A DNA stretch of 64,000 nt from CAZOHG01 sp964579725 (lineage in GTDB: Bacteria > Zhuqueibacterota > JdFR-76 > BMS3Abin05): the NCBI GenBank assembly GCA_964579725.1, contig CAZOHG010000013.1:1-64000 (forward strand). Direction: 5' to 3'. Position 1 is the stretch's first letter; every line of letters begins with the position of its first letter. Made by a program: the position numbers and the translations under genes. The notes under the pieces were generated by a model that saw nothing but the letters and a program-made list of their open reading frames with translations, made no database searches and was not told where the DNA came from. Below, piece by piece: positions 61,595-64,000 of this stretch.

Positions 61595-64000
61595 ATGCTG
61601 AAAATAGCGAGCGGCAGGTGGTTGGGAATCTGGGTGGTAGGATTTGTTCTTTTTTCATCTTCTTGGCTTTGGGCGGGAAGCGTGACGGTTTCGTGGAACC
61701 ACAACACAGAAGCGGACTTGGCAGGTTATCGGGTGTACTACGGCACCCAATCGCAAAATTACCAGACCACTCTGGATGTCGGGTTGGACACGTTTAAAGT
61801 GGTTGACAATCTTCAGGAAGGCGTCCGGTACTATTTTGCCGTAACCGCTTACGACACCGCGAACAATGAAAGTGATTTTTCGGAAGAAGTCAGTATTGTT
61901 CTCAAGGCGAAACAGCCGCCTAAAGTGGTGCATTTCGCCGCTTTAAATCCGCAGGAACTAAGCCTCCGATTCGATCAAGCCATGGATGTTCAATCTTTGA
62001 AAGAGGCTTCCCATTACCAAATTTCTCCCTCCGTGGCCATTCGAACCATTACAACGAGTCTGGATTCCACGGAGGTGCAGCTTCACACCGCACCCCACCG
62101 TACGGAGATTCGGTACACATTAAAAGTTTCGGGGGTAAAAAATAGCGAAGGCATTGCACAGGCTTCAAGTTACAGCACGACGTACGAGTTTTCGGATATT
62201 CAGCCGCCAACGGTTGACTCGGTAAAGGCGATTTCGATTACGAAATTGGCGATTTATTTTAGCGAACCTGTGGATGCCTACACGGCCACCCAAACGTCCC
62301 ATTATTCCATTTCACCAACCGTTTCTATTTTGCAGGCACAATTGGATTCCACTAAACGCATCGTCATCCTCATGACGGCTCCCCACGCCTACGAAACCGC
62401 CTACACGTTGACCATCCGGGATGTGGAAGATGTGCACCATAACGCAATGGAAAAGGCTTTTCGATTTTCCTACTCATTTCGGGATACTCGTCCGCCATTT
62501 TTGACAAACTTTTTGCTGGTGGATCGCAAAACCATTCAAATGGATTTCGATGAACCGCTAAAAGCAAGTGTTGTGCAACAAAGCGGCAATTACACCATTA
62601 AACCCACCGTTGCCATTGAGTCGATTGAATTGAAAAATAGCGGAAAGTCTGTCCTTCTCCACACGGCAGAGCACAGCGCCTCCACAACGTACCGGCTAAC
62701 CATTCGCAATTTGGAAGATGTACAGGGGAATAAAATGAGCGCGCCTTACCAGATCGTGTACACATTTTCGGATTATTCGGCGCCCGGAGTGAGCCGCGTG
62801 CACGTCTTGGACGTGTACACCCTAACCGTTGAGTTCACGGAAAAAATGAATTACCAGTCTATTGCCGACAAATCTCACTACTCGATTGCTCCCCATCTCG
62901 ATATTTTGGCCGTCGATGTGGACACCTCGCTCCAAAAAGTGACCCTGCATTCGGCCAAACACAGCTACGGTCAGAAGTACACATTAACCGTACACGATGT
63001 CAAAGATTTGAACCAAAATGTCATGGCAACCCCTTTTACGTACGAGTACAGTTTTAGTGATGCCTACCCGCCGTACGTTCTTAAAGTGAACCTTCTGGAC
63101 CGTCAGCGCGTCGAGCTCATTTTCAGTGAACCCATGGATCCCAACAGCATTGGGGATGTGGCCAATTATGCTATTCAGCCTAATATACACGTTTATCGCG
63201 TGGATGTGGATTCCACTCAAACGAAAGCCGTCCTCTACACCAACAACCACAGCTACGGGGTGGTGTACGTTTTGTCCTTTTCGCATCTTGTGGATCAGGC
63301 CGGAAATCGGATGCCGCCCAATTACGAAATTTCCTACCAGTACGCCCCGCCGGTTCACGTAACGAACCTAAATCGTTCCAATTACAAAGTGGCCGTCCTG
63401 CACAGCGGGGATAAATTTTACGTGGATCGGGACTACCAATTGCAGACGATTCCACAGGAATTGGCTTCGGCGCTCTGGGTGGAAACGGCCAACAATGACA
63501 AATTCAGCACCGGAGATGATTTTTTGCATTTTACAATTGACCGAAAAGCAGAGCTGTACGTGGGCTACGACGAACGACTTCGGCAACTTCCGAATTGGTT
63601 GACGAAATGGGAAAAAACCGATCTGAAAATACGCAGCAAAAGGGGAGATTCCTACCGCGTGTACCACACATCGGCGGACAGCGGACAAGTTGTTCTTGGC
63701 GGAAACAACGGGACGGACAATTCCAATATGTACCTCGTGCTTCTGAAGGGAAGCGACGAAGGCATTGTGGCGTATCCCGATCCCCCTCAAAAACACGATT
63801 CGCAAAATACGAATACAAAATTGCCGGAAACCATTGTCTTGAACCAGAATTATCCCAACCCGTTTAACCCTTCAACGGTCATTAGTTTTTCCCTTTCCCA
63901 AGAAGATGCCGTGCAGATGGACATCTACAATCTTTCCGGTCAGCGCGTGCGCCACTACGATTTTGGCGTGGTTCATCCGGGTACCGTTCGAATTGTCTGG
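61595..64000 (+). CDS. FN3 and SbsA-like Ig-repeat protein with T9SS sorting domain, partial
   Basis: The frame is open for 802 codons from the ATG at 61595 to the window end, with no stop seen. It has a signal peptide (WVVGFVLFSSSWLWAG), an FN3 domain (WNHNTEADLAGYRVYYGT), then five repeats of about 92-100 residues (each with a pattern like FxxPMDxxSxxxxxxYxI and YTLTVxxVKDxxxN), the layout of SbsA Ig-like domains. A unique region of about 130 residues follows, and then a sorting domain (LNQNYPNPFNPSTVISFSLS) that is cut by the window end after GTVRIVW. GGAG is five bases before the ATG. It is a paralogue of the cargo gene at 59714. Confidence 0.9.
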   Translation, partial: MLKIASGRWLGIWVVGFVLFSSSWLWAGSVTVSWNHNTEADLAGYRVYYGTQSQNYQTTLDVGLDTFKVVDNLQEGVRYYFAVTAYDTANNESDFSEEVSIVLKAKQPPKVVHFAALNPQELSLRFDQAMDVQSLKEASHYQISPSVAIRTITTSLDSTEVQLHTAPHRTEIRYTLKVSGVKNSEGIAQASSYSTTYEFSDIQPPTVDSVKAISITKLAIYFSEPVDAYTATQTSHYSISPTVSILQAQLDSTKRIVILMTAPHAYETAYTLTIRDVEDVHHNAMEKAFRFSYSFRDTRPPFLTNFLLVDRKTIQMDFDEPLKASVVQQSGNYTIKPTVAIESIELKNSGKSVLLHTAEHSASTTYRLTIRNLEDVQGNKMSAPYQIVYTFSDYSAPGVSRVHVLDVYTLTVEFTEKMNYQSIADKSHYSIAPHLDILAVDVDTSLQKVTLHSAKHSYGQKYTLTVHDVKDLNQNVMATPFTYEYSFSDAYPPYVLKVNLLDRQRVELIFSEPMDPNSIGDVANYAIQPNIHVYRVDVDSTQTKAVLYTNNHSYGVVYVLSFSHLVDQAGNRMPPNYEISYQYAPPVHVTNLNRSNYKVAVLHSGDKFYVDRDYQLQTIPQELASALWVETANNDKFSTGDDFLHFTIDRKAELYVGYDERLRQLPNWLTKWEKTDLKIRSKRGDSYRVYHTSADSGQVVLGGNNGTDNSNMYLVLLKGSDEGIVAYPDPPQKHDSQNTNTKLPETIVLNQNYPNPFNPSTVISFSLSQEDAVQMDIYNLSGQRVRHYDFGVVHPGTVRIVW

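Overview
The window is a bacterial chromosome segment, 64 kb long and of roughly even base composition. The organism is a diderm with LPS (Kdo transferase, GT9 heptosyltransferase-like protein, many outer-membrane barrels and lipoproteins). At least three products end in a type IX secretion sorting domain of the QNYPNPFN type. Together with the class II ribonucleotide reductase, DUF3078, DUF3467, thrombospondin-type-3 OmpA and GH57 genes, this points to an uncultured FCB-superphylum lineage such as Calditrichota/KSB1 or a relative. That placement is an inference from gene content only. No phage, insertion sequence, CRISPR array or rRNA was seen.

Layout. 1-2.8 kb: partial tRNA-Asn, a repeat-bearing peptidoglycan-binding lipoprotein and two long non-coding stretches. 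2.8-6.3 kb: a split class II (B12-dependent) ribonucleotide reductase with a canonical cobalamin riboswitch and sigma-70 promoter in front. 6.5-10.4 kb: holA, an ECF sigma factor, a zinc-type anti-sigma factor and an HtrA-like protein that has lost two of its three catalytic residues. 10.5-12.2 kb: an NSS transporter with a 43-residue MetS-type subunit. 12.4-13.2 kb: tRNA-Leu(CAG) and a membrane-anchored single-domain response regulator behind a sigma-54 promoter. 13.4-20.9 kb: Zn-alcohol dehydrogenase, NamZ-type hydrolase, double-GNAT, DUF1848, a small membrane protein, a lipoprotein with a Fur-like box and a PilZ protein. 21-28.2 kb: an envelope and osmotic group (DUF3078 barrel, Kbp/LysM, DUF4332, MscL, OmpA-TSP3, zinc ribbon, LEA-2 lipoprotein, frameshifted BON-OmpA). 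28.2-40 kb: a catabolic island for acidic or modified sugars (neutral-ceramidase-like hydrolase, Gfo/Idh/MocA dehydrogenase, GH67/GH20-N-like secreted protein, Tat-exported heparinase II/III-like lyase, sodium:solute symporter, tandem amidohydrolase). 40-43 kb: polA.

Near 43 kb coding switches from mostly minus to mostly plus strand. Then come DUF3467, a 1328-residue T9SS cargo built of delta-60-like repeats, a GH57 branching enzyme, an outer-membrane barrel, an AEC transporter, a polyprenyl synthase overlapping a lipoprotein ApbE, UDP-xylose-synthase-like SDR, GT9, waaA, two EcfA ATPases without visible EcfT or S partner, a sigma-54 activator without sensor domain, and two paralogous FN3/T9SS cargo genes on either side of a KamA-family radical SAM gene. 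The second cargo gene runs off the window end.

Regulation visible in the DNA: four sigma-70-type promoters with 17-bp spacers at tRNA-Asn, nrdJ, tRNA-Leu and DUF3467 (a fifth, weaker, at the polyprenyl synthase), two good sigma-54 promoters (response regulator and the sigma-54 activator itself), a cobalamin riboswitch, a Fur-like box, several dyads and about six good hairpin terminators.
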